NCBI GenBank assembly: GCA_002331335.1 | Contig: DCZO01000026.1 | Location: 8,113-29,465, forward strand | Reading direction: 5' to 3' | Origin: Nitrospira sp. UBA2082 | GTDB lineage: Bacteria > Nitrospirota > Nitrospiria > Nitrospirales > Nitrospiraceae | Length of the DNA stretch: 21,353 nucleotides | Shown: one piece after another, positions 10,477 to 18,054 of the stretch | How the letters are laid out: each line of letters opens with the position of its first letter | How positions within the stretch are numbered: position 1 is the first letter of the stretch | Translations under genes and position numbers: made by a program | The notes under the pieces: model-generated | The model's input: the letters and a program-made list of their open reading frames with translations, nothing else | The model's database searches: none | What the model was told of the DNA's origin: nothing

Positions 10477-11268
10477 CTATGTCTTATAGAGCGCTGCACG
10501 GCGATCGCGCAACAGATCATTATACCGATTCAGATGTTTGTTGCGCGCTTCGGTGGGATCGATGTCGAGCACGGCAAGATCTTCGCCGTCGCGGGAAGCC
10601 CGATACTGGATGACGCCCTTGGGTGTTACGAGCTCACTGTTCCCGATGTAGGTCAACCGGTCCTTCCCACCACGGGCTTCGCTGCCGATGCGATTGCAGG
10701 TAATGGCAAACACTCGATTCTCCAGACATCGCACCGGCATGGAATCCGGGCAGTTCGGCAGCACGAGGTTGGACGGATGACAAATGATGTCGGCCCCCTG
10801 CAGGGCCAGGGATCGGGCCGCTTCGGGGTAGTACCAATCGAAGCAAATCATCACGCCGATCTTCGCCACGCCGATATCCCATACCTGGAATCCGCTATCA
10901 CCCGGCGTGAAAAACAGGGTCTCTTCATAAAACAGGTGTGTCTTGCGATAGCAGCCGAGAAACCCGGATGGTCCCACGATGACCGCAGAGTTGTAGCAGT
11001 GTGAACCGGATTGTTCCGGCAGACCGGCGACAATGTGCATCCGGCGTCGTTTGGCCACATCCACCAAGCGGCGGACCGTCTGGCCGTCAGGGACCGGTTC
11101 GGCCAGCCCCTGCGCCTCCTCCTGTGACACAAATTGATAGCCCGACGCGAAGAGCTCCGGCAGCACGATGAGGTCGGCCTCCGTCTGCTCCAGCCTTGCC
11201 GTCACCCGATCGAGATTCTTGGCTACTTCGCCAAACAGCGGATCGTATTGATAGAACCCCACTCGCAT
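10477..11268 (-). CDS. nitrilase-superfamily carbon-nitrogen hydrolase
   Basis: 263 residues from ATG 11268, chosen because AAGGA lies four bases upstream and the protein then begins with the typical MRVGFYQYDP strand; the frame is open 18 codons further. The catalytic triad is visible: Glu38 (LPELFASGY), Lys109 (YRKTHLF) and Cys142 (VMICFDWYYPE). The whole sequence resembles the Pyrococcus PH0642-type nitrilase homologue (SNLVLPN, LENRVFAITCNR, ARNKHLNRYNDL). Such enzymes hydrolyse amides or N-carbamoyl compounds in the cytoplasm; the substrate cannot be read from the sequence. It follows smbP by 101 bases with a strong hairpin between. Superfamily sure, reaction uncertain. Confidence 0.9.
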   Translation of the reverse strand: MRVGFYQYDPLFGEVAKNLDRVTARLEQTEADLIVLPELFASGYQFVSQEEAQGLAEPVPDGQTVRRLVDVAKRRRMHIVAGLPEQSGSHCYNSAVIVGPSGFLGCYRKTHLFYEETLFFTPGDSGFQVWDIGVAKIGVMICFDWYYPEAARSLALQGADIICHPSNLVLPNCPDSMPVRCLENRVFAITCNRIGSEARGGKDRLTYIGNSELVTPKGVIQYRASRDGEDLAVLDIDPTEARNKHLNRYNDLLRDRRAALYKT

Positions 11269-11289
11269 GGTGTCCTTCACTCCATATGA

Positions 11290-11319
11290 GAACGGGCAGG
11301 GAGTAGTCCCTGCCCGTTC
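11290..11319 (-). terminator. perfect 13-base-pair hairpin after smbP
   Basis: GAACGGGCAGGGA (11290-11302) and TCCCTGCCCGTTC (11307-11319) are perfect inverted repeats around a 4-base loop. It lies 50 bases after the smbP stop and 21 bases before the nitrilase-family ATG. There is no T-run on the minus strand (TCATATGG follows), so it is not a classic intrinsic terminator; it could instead protect the smbP mRNA end or act as a 5' structure for the next gene. Confidence 0.5.
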
Positions 11320-11369
11320 CACAATTCGCAGCCTTCATCTCACAGCTGTCAGCGCTAACTTGCCCGCCG

Positions 11370-11717
11370 CTACTTCACTTCGGCCAAGTGCGTCGCGCCA
11401 CCGTCCGCGTGATCCTTGCACGCATCGGCGTGTCCGGCCTTGCCATGCGAGACCGCTTCTTTCAAATGTTTCACGCCCTCGTCCAAATGCGGATTTTTCA
11501 CACCGGCAGCCTGCGCATGTTTGAGCGCCTCCTCGGCATGCTGGACACAGGCATCCGCATGCCCTTCCTTCCCATGCGAGGCGGCCCCACGCGCATGCTC
11601 CACGGCTTCATCGACATGTTTGTTCCCGGCGAGCGCCACGCCGCTCAGCATGGGCATACCGACGAGCGCCCCGACCGCAGCCAGAACCAACGCACCCTGA
11701 CCGATCTTGATTCTCAT
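11370..11717 (-). CDS. SmbP-like histidine-rich periplasmic metal-binding protein
   Basis: 115 residues from ATG 11717, chosen because GGAGGAGG ends five bases upstream. A signal peptide (GALVLAAVGALVGMPMLSG, cleavage after VALA at about 30) gives a mature part of about 85 residues with 12 His and 2 Cys. It contains two copies of a repeat, AVEHARGAASHGKEGHADAC and VKHLKEAVSHGKAGHADAC, with His spaced for one face of helices. This matches the small metal-binding protein SmbP described from Nitrosomonas europaea, a periplasmic copper-binding helical bundle. A likely role is buffering copper or other metals in the periplasm of a nitrifier. It has its own candidate promoter and a strong hairpin downstream. 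Confidence 0.82.
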   Translation of the reverse strand: MRIKIGQGALVLAAVGALVGMPMLSGVALAGNKHVDEAVEHARGAASHGKEGHADACVQHAEEALKHAQAAGVKNPHLDEGVKHLKEAVSHGKAGHADACKDHADGGATHLAEVK

Positions 11718-11777
11718 CGCCGCCTCCTCCATGGTTAGAACTCAATGCACCAGCGACATCACATCAGTCGCGCGTTC

Positions 11778-11806
11778 ACCTTACACAGCGATCCAAAACC
11801 TGTCAA
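11778..11806 (-). promoter_or_regulatory. candidate promoter of smbP
   Basis: On the minus strand a perfect TTGACA (11806-11801) is followed after 17 bases by TAAGGT (11783-11778), a weak -10. The -35 overlaps the stop codon of the rhodanese gene (11805-11803). It would make smbP a separate transcript from the upstream gene, with a leader of about 55 bases. Confidence 0.4.
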
Positions 11807-12681
11807 GAAGGCCTGGCCGCCTGGTCGAAGCCGAGCATTTTTTGCAGTCCGCGAAAATCTTTCTCCACCGGACACGCAAAATCCCGGCTCCACTCCCACC
11901 AGGACCCCGGATAATTTCTGACCGTCCGATATCCCACCAGTTTGAGGATGAAATACAGCCACGCCGACCGCACTCCGCCGGTGCAATAACAGATCAGATC
12001 CTGATTGTCCCGGATGCCTTTGTCCTCCAACATTTCCTTGATCACATCCGTATCCTTGATCGTCGCATCCTTGTTCAAGAATCCGTTCCAGGCTACGTGG
12101 ATCGCCGACGGGATGTGCCCGGGTCTTGGAATACCGGGGACTTCTTTCCCCATATATTCTTCCAAACTCCGCGCATCCAAGATGGCGGCTTGGTCATGGG
12201 GCGATCGCACGATCTGCTTCAAGTCGTCCTTGGAGATCGCCAGGGCTTTGACCGGCTGAGCGTGGAAATTCCCGGCGGTCGGCGACACACGGCCGTGCTC
12301 GAACGGCCGCTTCTCCGCCGTCCACTTGACCCAGCCGCCGTCCAAAATCCGCAGATGCCGGTGGCCCAAATACTCCAGCATCCAGAACATTCGCCCTTCG
12401 TCGCCCCAGTTATCGAAGGGATTGGAGTAGATCACCACCTCGCTCTCATTGCTGATGCCGAGCGTGCGCAGATGCCGTTCGATCTGGCCAAGGTCCGGAT
12501 TCAGCAATCCTTTCGGCACGGCGGCGGGATCACTGTACTCATGCCATGTGGTATGTACGGCGCCGGGAATATGGCCGCCGAATTCATAAGCCGCTCGACC
12601 ACGCACGTCGATCACCACGAGGCCGGGCGTACCCAATCGGTTTTGCAATGTATCCGTATCGATCAACAGCGGGTGGTTCAT
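11803..12681 (-). CDS. two-domain rhodanese-type sulfurtransferase
   Basis: 292 residues with two rhodanese domains: N-terminal (VVIDVRGRAAYEFGGHIPGA, about 20-125) and C-terminal (AAILDARSLEEYMG, about 165-285). The active-site Cys is C233 in YCTGGVRSAW, matching the CxxGxR loop; the equivalent loop in the first domain (YSNPFDNWGDEG) has no Cys, as usual in tandem rhodaneses. Family members move sulfane sulfur from thiosulfate or 3-mercaptopyruvate to cyanide or thiol acceptors; which donor is used is not visible. AGGAAAAGCT before ATG 12681 is a good ribosome-binding site. There is no signal peptide, so it is cytoplasmic. The gap to the upstream deacetylase gene is 48 bases, so the two may form one transcript. 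Confidence 0.9.
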   Translation of the reverse strand: MNHPLLIDTDTLQNRLGTPGLVVIDVRGRAAYEFGGHIPGAVHTTWHEYSDPAAVPKGLLNPDLGQIERHLRTLGISNESEVVIYSNPFDNWGDEGRMFWMLEYLGHRHLRILDGGWVKWTAEKRPFEHGRVSPTAGNFHAQPVKALAISKDDLKQIVRSPHDQAAILDARSLEEYMGKEVPGIPRPGHIPSAIHVAWNGFLNKDATIKDTDVIKEMLEDKGIRDNQDLICYCTGGVRSAWLYFILKLVGYRTVRNYPGSWWEWSRDFACPVEKDFRGLQKMLGFDQAARPS

Positions 12682-12729
12682 AGCTTTTCCTATTTTACCA
12701 GCGGCGGCGCTCTGGATCTCAAGCCGAAT

Positions 12730-13674
12730 TCATGCGTGCAAGAGAGCCTGGATATGTGTATCGACGGATGCAGCGAGCGCGGTCAGATTGTATCCCCCTT
12801 CAAGCGACGACAGGATGCGGCCCTTCGCATGACGCTTGGCAATCCCGGCGACGATGCCTGTCAGATCGGCATACCCTGCTTCCGTCAACCCCATGCTCGC
12901 TAAGGGATCGTCCTTGTGCGCGTCGAATCCGGAAGAAATGATGACGAACTCCGGCTTGAACGCATCGGCCGCCGGCACGAGCGATTTGAGGAAGACCGCC
13001 TGGTACTCCTCATCACCCTCTCCCGCCTCCATCGGCACATTGATGGTGAATCCCTCTCCATCTCCCTTCCCTCGTTCCGTCATCCAACCACTACCTGGAT
13101 AATGGGGATATTGGTGGGTGCTGAAAAACAACACAGAGGGATCGTCCTCGAAACTATGTTGGGTCCCATTACCGTGATGCACATCCCAATCGACGATCAA
13201 TACCCTGGAGAGTCCATACTTCTTCTGCACATAGCGCGCGGCGATAGCTACATTATTATAGAAACAGAACCCCATGGCCCGACCCGCCTCAGCATGGTGC
13301 CCCGGAGGCCGCACGGCGCAAAACACCTGATCGACTTGCCCGGCCATGATGGCATCAACCCCGGCCAGCGCGCCACCCGCCGCCAGATAGGCGGCATTCA
13401 ATGAGCCGGGAGACATGGAAGTATCGGGATCGAGCGAGACACGGCCGCTCGTCGGCGCATGGCGGTTCAGCCAGGCGACATAGCTCGGCGTGTGAACCTG
13501 AGTGATCCACTTCTCTTCGGCTTTTCGCGGCTCGATTCTGGTCACCTGCGCCAGCGTCCCGCTCTGTTCCAGCTGCTGCATGATCGCCCGCAGCCGGTTG
13601 GGAGACTCCGGATGCCCGGCTCCCATGTCATGTTCAAGATAGGCTGGATGATAGACAAGACCGGTTTTCGCCAT
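12730..13674 (-). CDS. class II HDAC-like deacetylase
   Basis: 314 residues of the histone deacetylase/acetoin-utilisation/acetylpolyamine amidohydrolase family. The zinc ligands are D164 and H166 (VDWDVHHGNGTQ) and D251 (SGFDAHKDDPL). The active-site His pair is H126/H127 (RPPGHHAEA) and the transition-state Tyr is in SLEGGYN near the C-terminus. N-terminal HPESPNRLRAI is also typical. Bacterial members deacetylate small molecules such as polyamines or acyl-lysine in proteins; the substrate here is unknown. The cytoplasmic enzyme is complete. Its ATG is only 11 bases from a heptamer repeat element, so its transcript leader probably contains that element. The ribosome-binding site is weak (TGGA). 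Confidence 0.92.
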   Translation of the reverse strand: MAKTGLVYHPAYLEHDMGAGHPESPNRLRAIMQQLEQSGTLAQVTRIEPRKAEEKWITQVHTPSYVAWLNRHAPTSGRVSLDPDTSMSPGSLNAAYLAAGGALAGVDAIMAGQVDQVFCAVRPPGHHAEAGRAMGFCFYNNVAIAARYVQKKYGLSRVLIVDWDVHHGNGTQHSFEDDPSVLFFSTHQYPHYPGSGWMTERGKGDGEGFTINVPMEAGEGDEEYQAVFLKSLVPAADAFKPEFVIISSGFDAHKDDPLASMGLTEAGYADLTGIVAGIAKRHAKGRILSSLEGGYNLTALAASVDTHIQALLHA

Positions 13675-13685
13675 GATGCAATCCA

Positions 13686-13772
13686 GTGATCGGTGATGCG
13701 TGATGGGTGATCAGTGTGATGAAGGGGACAACTATCCTCACCTCATCGCTCTTCACACATCACTCATCACAC
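13686..13772. repeat. inverted heptamer-array element B
   Basis: Left arm, five consecutive 7-base units: GTGATCG, GTGATGC, GTGATGG, GTGATCA, GTGTGAT (13686-13720). Right arm, four units in inverted orientation: ATCGCTC, TTCACAC, ATCACTC, ATCACAC (13745-13772), whose reverse complements are GTGTGAT, GAGTGAT, GTGTGAA, GAGCGAT. The 24-base centre has no units. It lies in the 182-base gap between the divergent HDAC-like and TPR genes. The architecture equals element A at 10334-10412 although the units differ. Confidence 0.75.
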
Positions 13773-13856
13773 GTTGCCAGATTAGCATGCAGGAAAGAGC
13801 GTAGACAATGAGCGCTCTCCACTGCTATCGTCGGTCATCACAACACGGAGTATCCG

Positions 13857-14174
13857 ATGCCTAATCCAAGAATTGACCCGCTGAAAAAAATCCTCGCCAT
13901 GGACCCGAACGACGATATGGCTTGGTTCGGCCTCGGCAAAGCCTACATGGACGATGGGAATTTCGAAGAAGCGGCCACGGCGTTGCGGCAGTGTGTCACG
14001 GTCAAGCCCACCTATTCCGCCGCCTACTTCGCGCTGGCGCAGTCCCTCCATACGCTCAACCGCCTGGACGAATGCCGTACCGTCATTGCAACCGGCATCG
14101 ACGTCTCGACGAAGAACGGCGATGCGATGGTGACGAAGAATTTGGAAGCGATGAAAAGTTCACTGCCGTCGTGA
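13857..14174 (+). CDS. small TPR-repeat protein
   Basis: 105 residues, with CGGAG six bases before ATG 13857. About two tetratricopeptide repeats are visible: MAWFGLGKAYMDDGNFEEAA (about 21-40) and a second around SAAYFALAQSLHTLNRLDEC. TPRs form helical hairpins that bind other proteins or peptides. There is no signal peptide, so it is cytoplasmic. Its stop overlaps the GTG start of the deaminase-like gene by the GTGA pattern, implying coupled expression. The partner is unknown. Confidence 0.85.
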   Translation: MPNPRIDPLKKILAMDPNDDMAWFGLGKAYMDDGNFEEAATALRQCVTVKPTYSAAYFALAQSLHTLNRLDECRTVIATGIDVSTKNGDAMVTKNLEAMKSSLPS

Positions 14175-14764
14175 CAACGCGCCGCTCTTCCGCCTCCCCC
14201 TTCCGCCTGCCTCAGTGGGCCATCCAACTGGCGCGGAGTCAGCACGACCCGTTTCTAACCAAAGAAAGCCGCATGCGGCTTGTCATCGCATTGGCCTCAA
14301 CCAATGTGACGAAAGGAACCGGCGGCCCGTTCGGCGCGGCTATCTTCGAATGCCGCACTGGCCAGCTGATCGGGATTGGAGTCAACGTCATTGAATCAAC
14401 CAATTGCTCGCACGCCCACGCGGAGATGGTCGCCATCGCCGCCGCCCAACAAGCCGTCGGCAATTTCGACCTTGGAGCAGTAGGCATGCCGAAGCATGAG
14501 CTCGTGACCAGCTGCGAGCCCTGTGCCATGTGCTATGGCGCGATCCCCTGGTCCGGCGTTCGGCGGATACTCTGCGGGGCCCGCGCCAGTGACGCGGAAG
14601 CGATTGGATTCGATGAAGGGGCTAAACCGAAGCACTGGGTGGCGGAACTGAACAAACGAGGAATCTCCGTCGTCCGCGATCTCTGCCGAACACAAGCCGT
14701 CTCCGTCCTTCAGCGCTACAAAGCAGGCGGCGGCAGGATCTACGGCACCCGTCGGACGCGATAA
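14171..14764 (+). CDS. guanine-deaminase-like nucleoside/CMP deaminase
   Basis: 197 residues from GTG 14171. This start overlaps the TPR stop (GTGA) and is preferred; an internal ATG at 14273 would still keep the catalytic domain, and the longer open frame upstream is only the shadow of the TPR gene. The zinc-deaminase motifs are H83-A84-E85 (SHAHAEMVAI) and P117-C118-A119-M120-C121 (SCEPCAMCYGAIPWSG). GGPFGAAIFE and DAEAIGFDEG resemble Bacillus GuaD, which converts guanine to xanthine and ammonia. A related purine or tRNA-adenosine deaminase is less likely because of the C-terminal match to GuaD. The N-terminal 34 residues are extra. Zinc deaminase sure; guanine as substrate likely. Confidence 0.88.
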   Translation: MTTRRSSASPFRLPQWAIQLARSQHDPFLTKESRMRLVIALASTNVTKGTGGPFGAAIFECRTGQLIGIGVNVIESTNCSHAHAEMVAIAAAQQAVGNFDLGAVGMPKHELVTSCEPCAMCYGAIPWSGVRRILCGARASDAEAIGFDEGAKPKHWVAELNKRGISVVRDLCRTQAVSVLQRYKAGGGRIYGTRRTR

Positions 14765-14788
14765 GATACTCCAGGACCGCCGAGGCAG

Positions 14789-15634
14789 CTACAGGGTGTC
14801 CCGACAGACATCGATCATCCGTTCGCTCAGGCCTGCAACCGCTCCGGGGTTCTGAATCAAGACCCTTACACGCGGCTGAGTGCGCTGATGTTTCGCCCGT
14901 TCCACCAGTTCGACGTTTGCTAGTCTCGTTCCCGCCTTCGACGGGAGCGGCTCCACATCCCACAGCGCAATCAGCACGGCGCTGACGTGGCGCAACGTCG
15001 TCAGCAACACGGTGACGGCGCCGGATAATGTTTTTAGATCCAGCCAGATTGCTTCCCGCCGGCTGTTCACCCCGCTCCGCAGATCCGCGCGAGGGATGGA
15101 GATCGTCAGGATCACCGGATCGCAGTAGTCAGCCAGCTGCTTCGCTTTCTGTTGAATGCGCGCGAGGATGCGATGGATGAGGATCACGCCGCGATCCTCT
15201 TCTTCTCCTTGCTCTTCCTCTCTCGCCATGCCACGGAGTGGCACTCGTCGGCGCACCGACGATCCCACCATCGCTGTTACCTCGACGAAGAACCGTTCAC
15301 GGCCCAAGCCGCACTCGAGATCGGCGGTGCGCGCTTGCGATTCCGGCAGAAACGTAACGTGGACTCCCGCGCGAATTAGTTGCGTCGCCAACTCCATTTC
15401 CGCCAGCGCCGACTCGCGCACGCCGGGATCGTAGTGCGTGAGGCGATGAATGAGTCGTCCGAGCCGAAGATGGCTCGAATGATTGTCACAGTGGCGACGC
15501 AGCGCGTGCCACCGGTCGTGAAGATCGCGGGAGAGCCCCTCTTCCTCCCGCTTCCAGGCGGGCATCTGTTCAGGACGCGCGCCTCGCAGTTGCGCAACCA
15601 GCCGTACGGTCTTTCTTGGGCGAAACCGTCCCAT
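14789..15634 (-). CDS. unrecognised protein, possible PD-(D/E)XK nuclease fold
   Basis: 281 residues from ATG 15634, two bases after the stop of the upstream small gene; a longer open frame overlaps that gene and is rejected. No known family is recognised. Residues 72-125 look like a restriction-endonuclease core: a helix with Glu74 and Glu79 (GVRESALAEMELATQLIRAG), then TADLECGL with D105, then FFVEVTA with E118. The usual catalytic Lys after Glu-X is Thr120, so activity is uncertain. RILARIQQKAKQL (155-167) resembles a helix often seen after such cores. A low-complexity acidic patch (REEEQGEEED, 138-147) follows Arg-rich residues. No signal peptide or membrane segment is seen. The gene converges on the deaminase-like gene with a 24-base gap. 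Confidence 0.65.
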   Translation of the reverse strand: MGRFRPRKTVRLVAQLRGARPEQMPAWKREEEGLSRDLHDRWHALRRHCDNHSSHLRLGRLIHRLTHYDPGVRESALAEMELATQLIRAGVHVTFLPESQARTADLECGLGRERFFVEVTAMVGSSVRRRVPLRGMAREEEQGEEEDRGVILIHRILARIQQKAKQLADYCDPVILTISIPRADLRSGVNSRREAIWLDLKTLSGAVTVLLTTLRHVSAVLIALWDVEPLPSKAGTRLANVELVERAKHQRTQPRVRVLIQNPGAVAGLSERMIDVCRDTL

Positions 15635-15636
15635 AT

Positions 15637-15966
15637 TCAGGCCACAGCGGAACCGCCCTCGTCGTTCGAGGATCGGCCGAGGACATCCGGCTGCCGCTTG
15701 GCGACTTCCTCGTACATGTCGTCGAGCCAGCGGCCGGCACAACCGAGCACCTCCCGCACCAGCGGCTCCGGCTGGCCGGTCCGTTTGATGGTCCATTGCG
15801 ACACATATTCCATGAGGGCATCACGCTCAAATTGCCGGCTGGACTGCGTGGCCAACGTCACGAGTTCGCCCAAGCCGGTCTTCACGATCTCGGCGACCGT
15901 GTCCCGCCCGTAGGAGGTGCTGGCGGTCACGTATTGAATGGCCCGATTGATTTCTTGGTCGGTCAT
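15637..15966 (-). CDS. small helical protein of unknown function
   Basis: 109 residues, predicted mostly helical and acidic at the C-terminus (KRQPDVLGRSSNDEGG). It has no Cys pairs, signal peptide or membrane segment and matches no family I recognise. It precedes the possible nuclease-fold gene by two bases, so the two are surely co-transcribed and probably translationally coupled. A small protein followed by a possible nuclease recalls toxin-antitoxin or defence pairs, but nothing in the sequence proves this. No strong ribosome-binding site is visible before ATG 15966. Confidence 0.65.
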   Translation of the reverse strand: MTDQEINRAIQYVTASTSYGRDTVAEIVKTGLGELVTLATQSSRQFERDALMEYVSQWTIKRTGQPEPLVREVLGCAGRWLDDMYEEVAKRQPDVLGRSSNDEGGSAVA

Positions 15967-16070
15967 AGCGATTACGTTGAAAACGTGTCACATTCCCTGC
16001 GCCTCCGTCAATGCATCCGACCGTGTGAGGCCTCTGCCACCAATTTTTCTCCTCTCCCCAACCCGACCGA

Positions 16071-16079
16071 TGGTATGAT
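16071..16079 (+). promoter_or_regulatory. extended -10 promoter for the M3 peptidase gene
   Basis: TGG-TATGAT gives an extended -10 (TGn) with a five-of-six -10 match and no -35. A start near 16086 would begin inside a short hairpin (ATCGGC 16078-16083, GCCGAT 16089-16094). AAGGAG follows six bases before ATG 16116. Otherwise the 149-base divergent gap (15967-16115) shows nothing. Confidence 0.4.
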
Positions 16080-16115
16080 CGGCCATCAGCCGATGTCTAT
16101 CTCAAGGAGTATCCA

Positions 16116-17918
16116 ATGGCCGGAACAACCCGCACACAACGCGCCACGAGACGCAGCCGTTCGACGTTTCCCGATCGGTGGGACCTGACCCAGCTGGTTA
16201 AAGACCCAGCCGTTGGCATCGATTCGCTGCTAGCCGACCTGGAATCGAAGGCAACCAAGATCGAAGCCGTGCGGCCGACGCTCTCCCCATCCATGTCAAG
16301 CCAGGATCTCCTCGCGCTGCTGCGTCTCAGCGAGGAAATCGCCCAAGGCTCGTCGCGTCTTGGCGCCTATGCCTATCTTCGATTTTCCGAAAACACGAAG
16401 GACTCGGATGCGCGGTCGCTGAAAACACGGGTGGAGGAACGGCTGACAGGCCTCAACAATCGGTTGCTCTTTTTCGAGCTCTGGTGGCAAAGCGTCGATG
16501 CCGCCAATGCGGCGCGCCTGATGGCCGACGCGGGTGACTTGCGCTATCACCTGGAAACGATCCGGCGCTTCAAACCCCACACCTTGTCCGAACCTGAGGA
16601 AAAGATCGTCAATCTCAAGAATGTCACCGGCCGGAGCGCGGTCCACACGTTGTACGATATTGTCACGAACGGATTCACTTTCACGTTGGCGGTCGGCGGA
16701 AGGAAAAAGACGGTCAATCGTGAAGAGCTGATGACTTACGTGCGAAGCCCGAAGGCCTCCGTGCGACAGGCCGCCTATCAAGAACTCTATCGGGTCTTTG
16801 CCACCCAACGCGACTTGCTGGGGGAAATCTACAAGACGCTCGTGAACGATTTGAAATCGGAAAACCTCGGGCTCCGCCGATTTTCCGCCCCGATCGCCAG
16901 CCGCAACCTAGGCAACGACGTGCCGGACCAAGCCGTCGATGTACTGCTGGCATCCTGCGCCAAGAACGCCGACATCTTCCAAACGTATTTCACCTTGAAG
17001 GCCAAGATTTGCAAGATCAAGCCGATGAACCGCTACCATCTCTACGCGCCGCATCGTACTGAGTCGAAAACCTACAAGTACGCCGACGCAGTCACGATGG
17101 TGCTCGACGCCTACCGCGGGTTCAGCCCTCGCCTGGCCGATTTGGCCGAACAAGTGTTTCGTGATCGGCACATTGATGCCCCGACGAGGCCCGGCAAATT
17201 AGGCGGCGCCTACTGCTACAGCATCGTCCCCGGCATGACGCCCTATGTCATGCTCAATTACACTGGGGAAGCTCGTGACATTGCCACGATGGCGCATGAA
17301 CTCGGTCATGCCGTCCACGGGATGCTGGCCAAAGACCACTCCGTCTTCACCTTTCACTCGACCCTCCCCCTCGCGGAAACCGCGTCTGTCTTCGGCGAGC
17401 GCATTTTGTCCGACGCCCTGATGTCTCAGGAGCGGAACAAGGCTGTGCAACAAGGGCTCTTGCTGAGCCAGTTGGACGACATGTACGCCACCGTGCTGCG
17501 GCAGGCTTATTTCGTCCGATTCGAAAAGCTGGCCCATCAGATGATCGCGAACGGCGCGACAGCTGACCAATTGGCCGAGACCTATGGAGAAGAGCTCCGG
17601 CAGCAGTTCGGGAAGGCTGTGAAGGTACCGGATGAGTTTCAATGGGAGTGGCTGACCATCCCCCATATTTTTGCCAGTCCGTTCTATTGTTACGCCTACA
17701 GCTTCGGCAATCTGCTCGTGCTGGCGCTCTACCGGATGTACAAGGAACAAGGCGCATCGTTCGTCCCGAAGTATCTGGATCTCCTCGCAACCGGCGGCTC
17801 GCAATCACCGCAACAGATTCTCGCCACCGTCGGCGTCGATATGACATCCGAAGCCTTTTGGCAATCGGGGTTCGATACGATCCGAGAAATGGTGGAACAG
17901 CTGGAAGGGACGATGTGA
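16116..17918 (+). CDS. pepF: M3 family oligoendopeptidase (PepF-like)
   Basis: 600 residues, the usual length for oligoendopeptidase F. AAGGAG lies six bases before ATG 16116. The zinc motif is H394-E395-L-G-H398 (MAHELGHAVHGML) and the third ligand is E421 (LPLAETASVFGE). Further family signatures are GGAYCYSIVPGMTPYVMLNY before the HEXXH and HIFASPFYCYAYSFGNLL near the C-terminus, which lines the substrate channel. These cytoplasmic metallopeptidases cleave oligopeptides of roughly 7-17 residues. There is no signal peptide; the N-terminus is basic (RATRRSRS). It is transcribed alone. The stop is followed by a 136-base convergent gap with no visible terminator. Confidence 0.94.
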   Translation: MAGTTRTQRATRRSRSTFPDRWDLTQLVKDPAVGIDSLLADLESKATKIEAVRPTLSPSMSSQDLLALLRLSEEIAQGSSRLGAYAYLRFSENTKDSDARSLKTRVEERLTGLNNRLLFFELWWQSVDAANAARLMADAGDLRYHLETIRRFKPHTLSEPEEKIVNLKNVTGRSAVHTLYDIVTNGFTFTLAVGGRKKTVNREELMTYVRSPKASVRQAAYQELYRVFATQRDLLGEIYKTLVNDLKSENLGLRRFSAPIASRNLGNDVPDQAVDVLLASCAKNADIFQTYFTLKAKICKIKPMNRYHLYAPHRTESKTYKYADAVTMVLDAYRGFSPRLADLAEQVFRDRHIDAPTRPGKLGGAYCYSIVPGMTPYVMLNYTGEARDIATMAHELGHAVHGMLAKDHSVFTFHSTLPLAETASVFGERILSDALMSQERNKAVQQGLLLSQLDDMYATVLRQAYFVRFEKLAHQMIANGATADQLAETYGEELRQQFGKAVKVPDEFQWEWLTIPHIFASPFYCYAYSFGNLLVLALYRMYKEQGASFVPKYLDLLATGGSQSPQQILATVGVDMTSEAFWQSGFDTIREMVEQLEGTM

Positions 17919-18054
17919 CCTTGATCGCTACAGGTAATGCCCGTCGTGGCAGGCAAATCTTCGTGTAACACTTGGCCTTGCGGATAGTATCAGTGTCGTT
18001 TGCGGCCAGCCTTCCGATCACAATTGATTTCGAACCTGAATATCCGCCGATTAC

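Noticed and set aside
11707..12903. 398-codon open frame on the plus strand
   Set aside because: It is antisense to the rhodanese and HDAC-like genes, has no family motifs and is rich in Arg/Pro/His as expected of a shadow frame in GC-rich DNA.
13686..13772. CRISPR-like array
   Set aside because: Units are 7 bases, contiguous and inverted; there are no spacers and no cas genes nearby.
13922..14170. N-terminal extension of the deaminase frame
   Set aside because: The extra residues overlap the TPR gene in another frame and are Arg/Gly-rich shadow sequence; the GTG at 14171 fits the GTGA overlap.
15637..15796. N-terminal extension of the possible nuclease-fold gene
   Set aside because: It overlaps the small upstream gene in another frame and reads as low-complexity Arg/Gly/Ala; ATG 15634 follows the upstream stop by two bases.
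17919..18054. Terminator or small gene in the convergent gap after the M3 peptidase
   Set aside because: No stable hairpin with T-run and no frame with start signal or motif was found.
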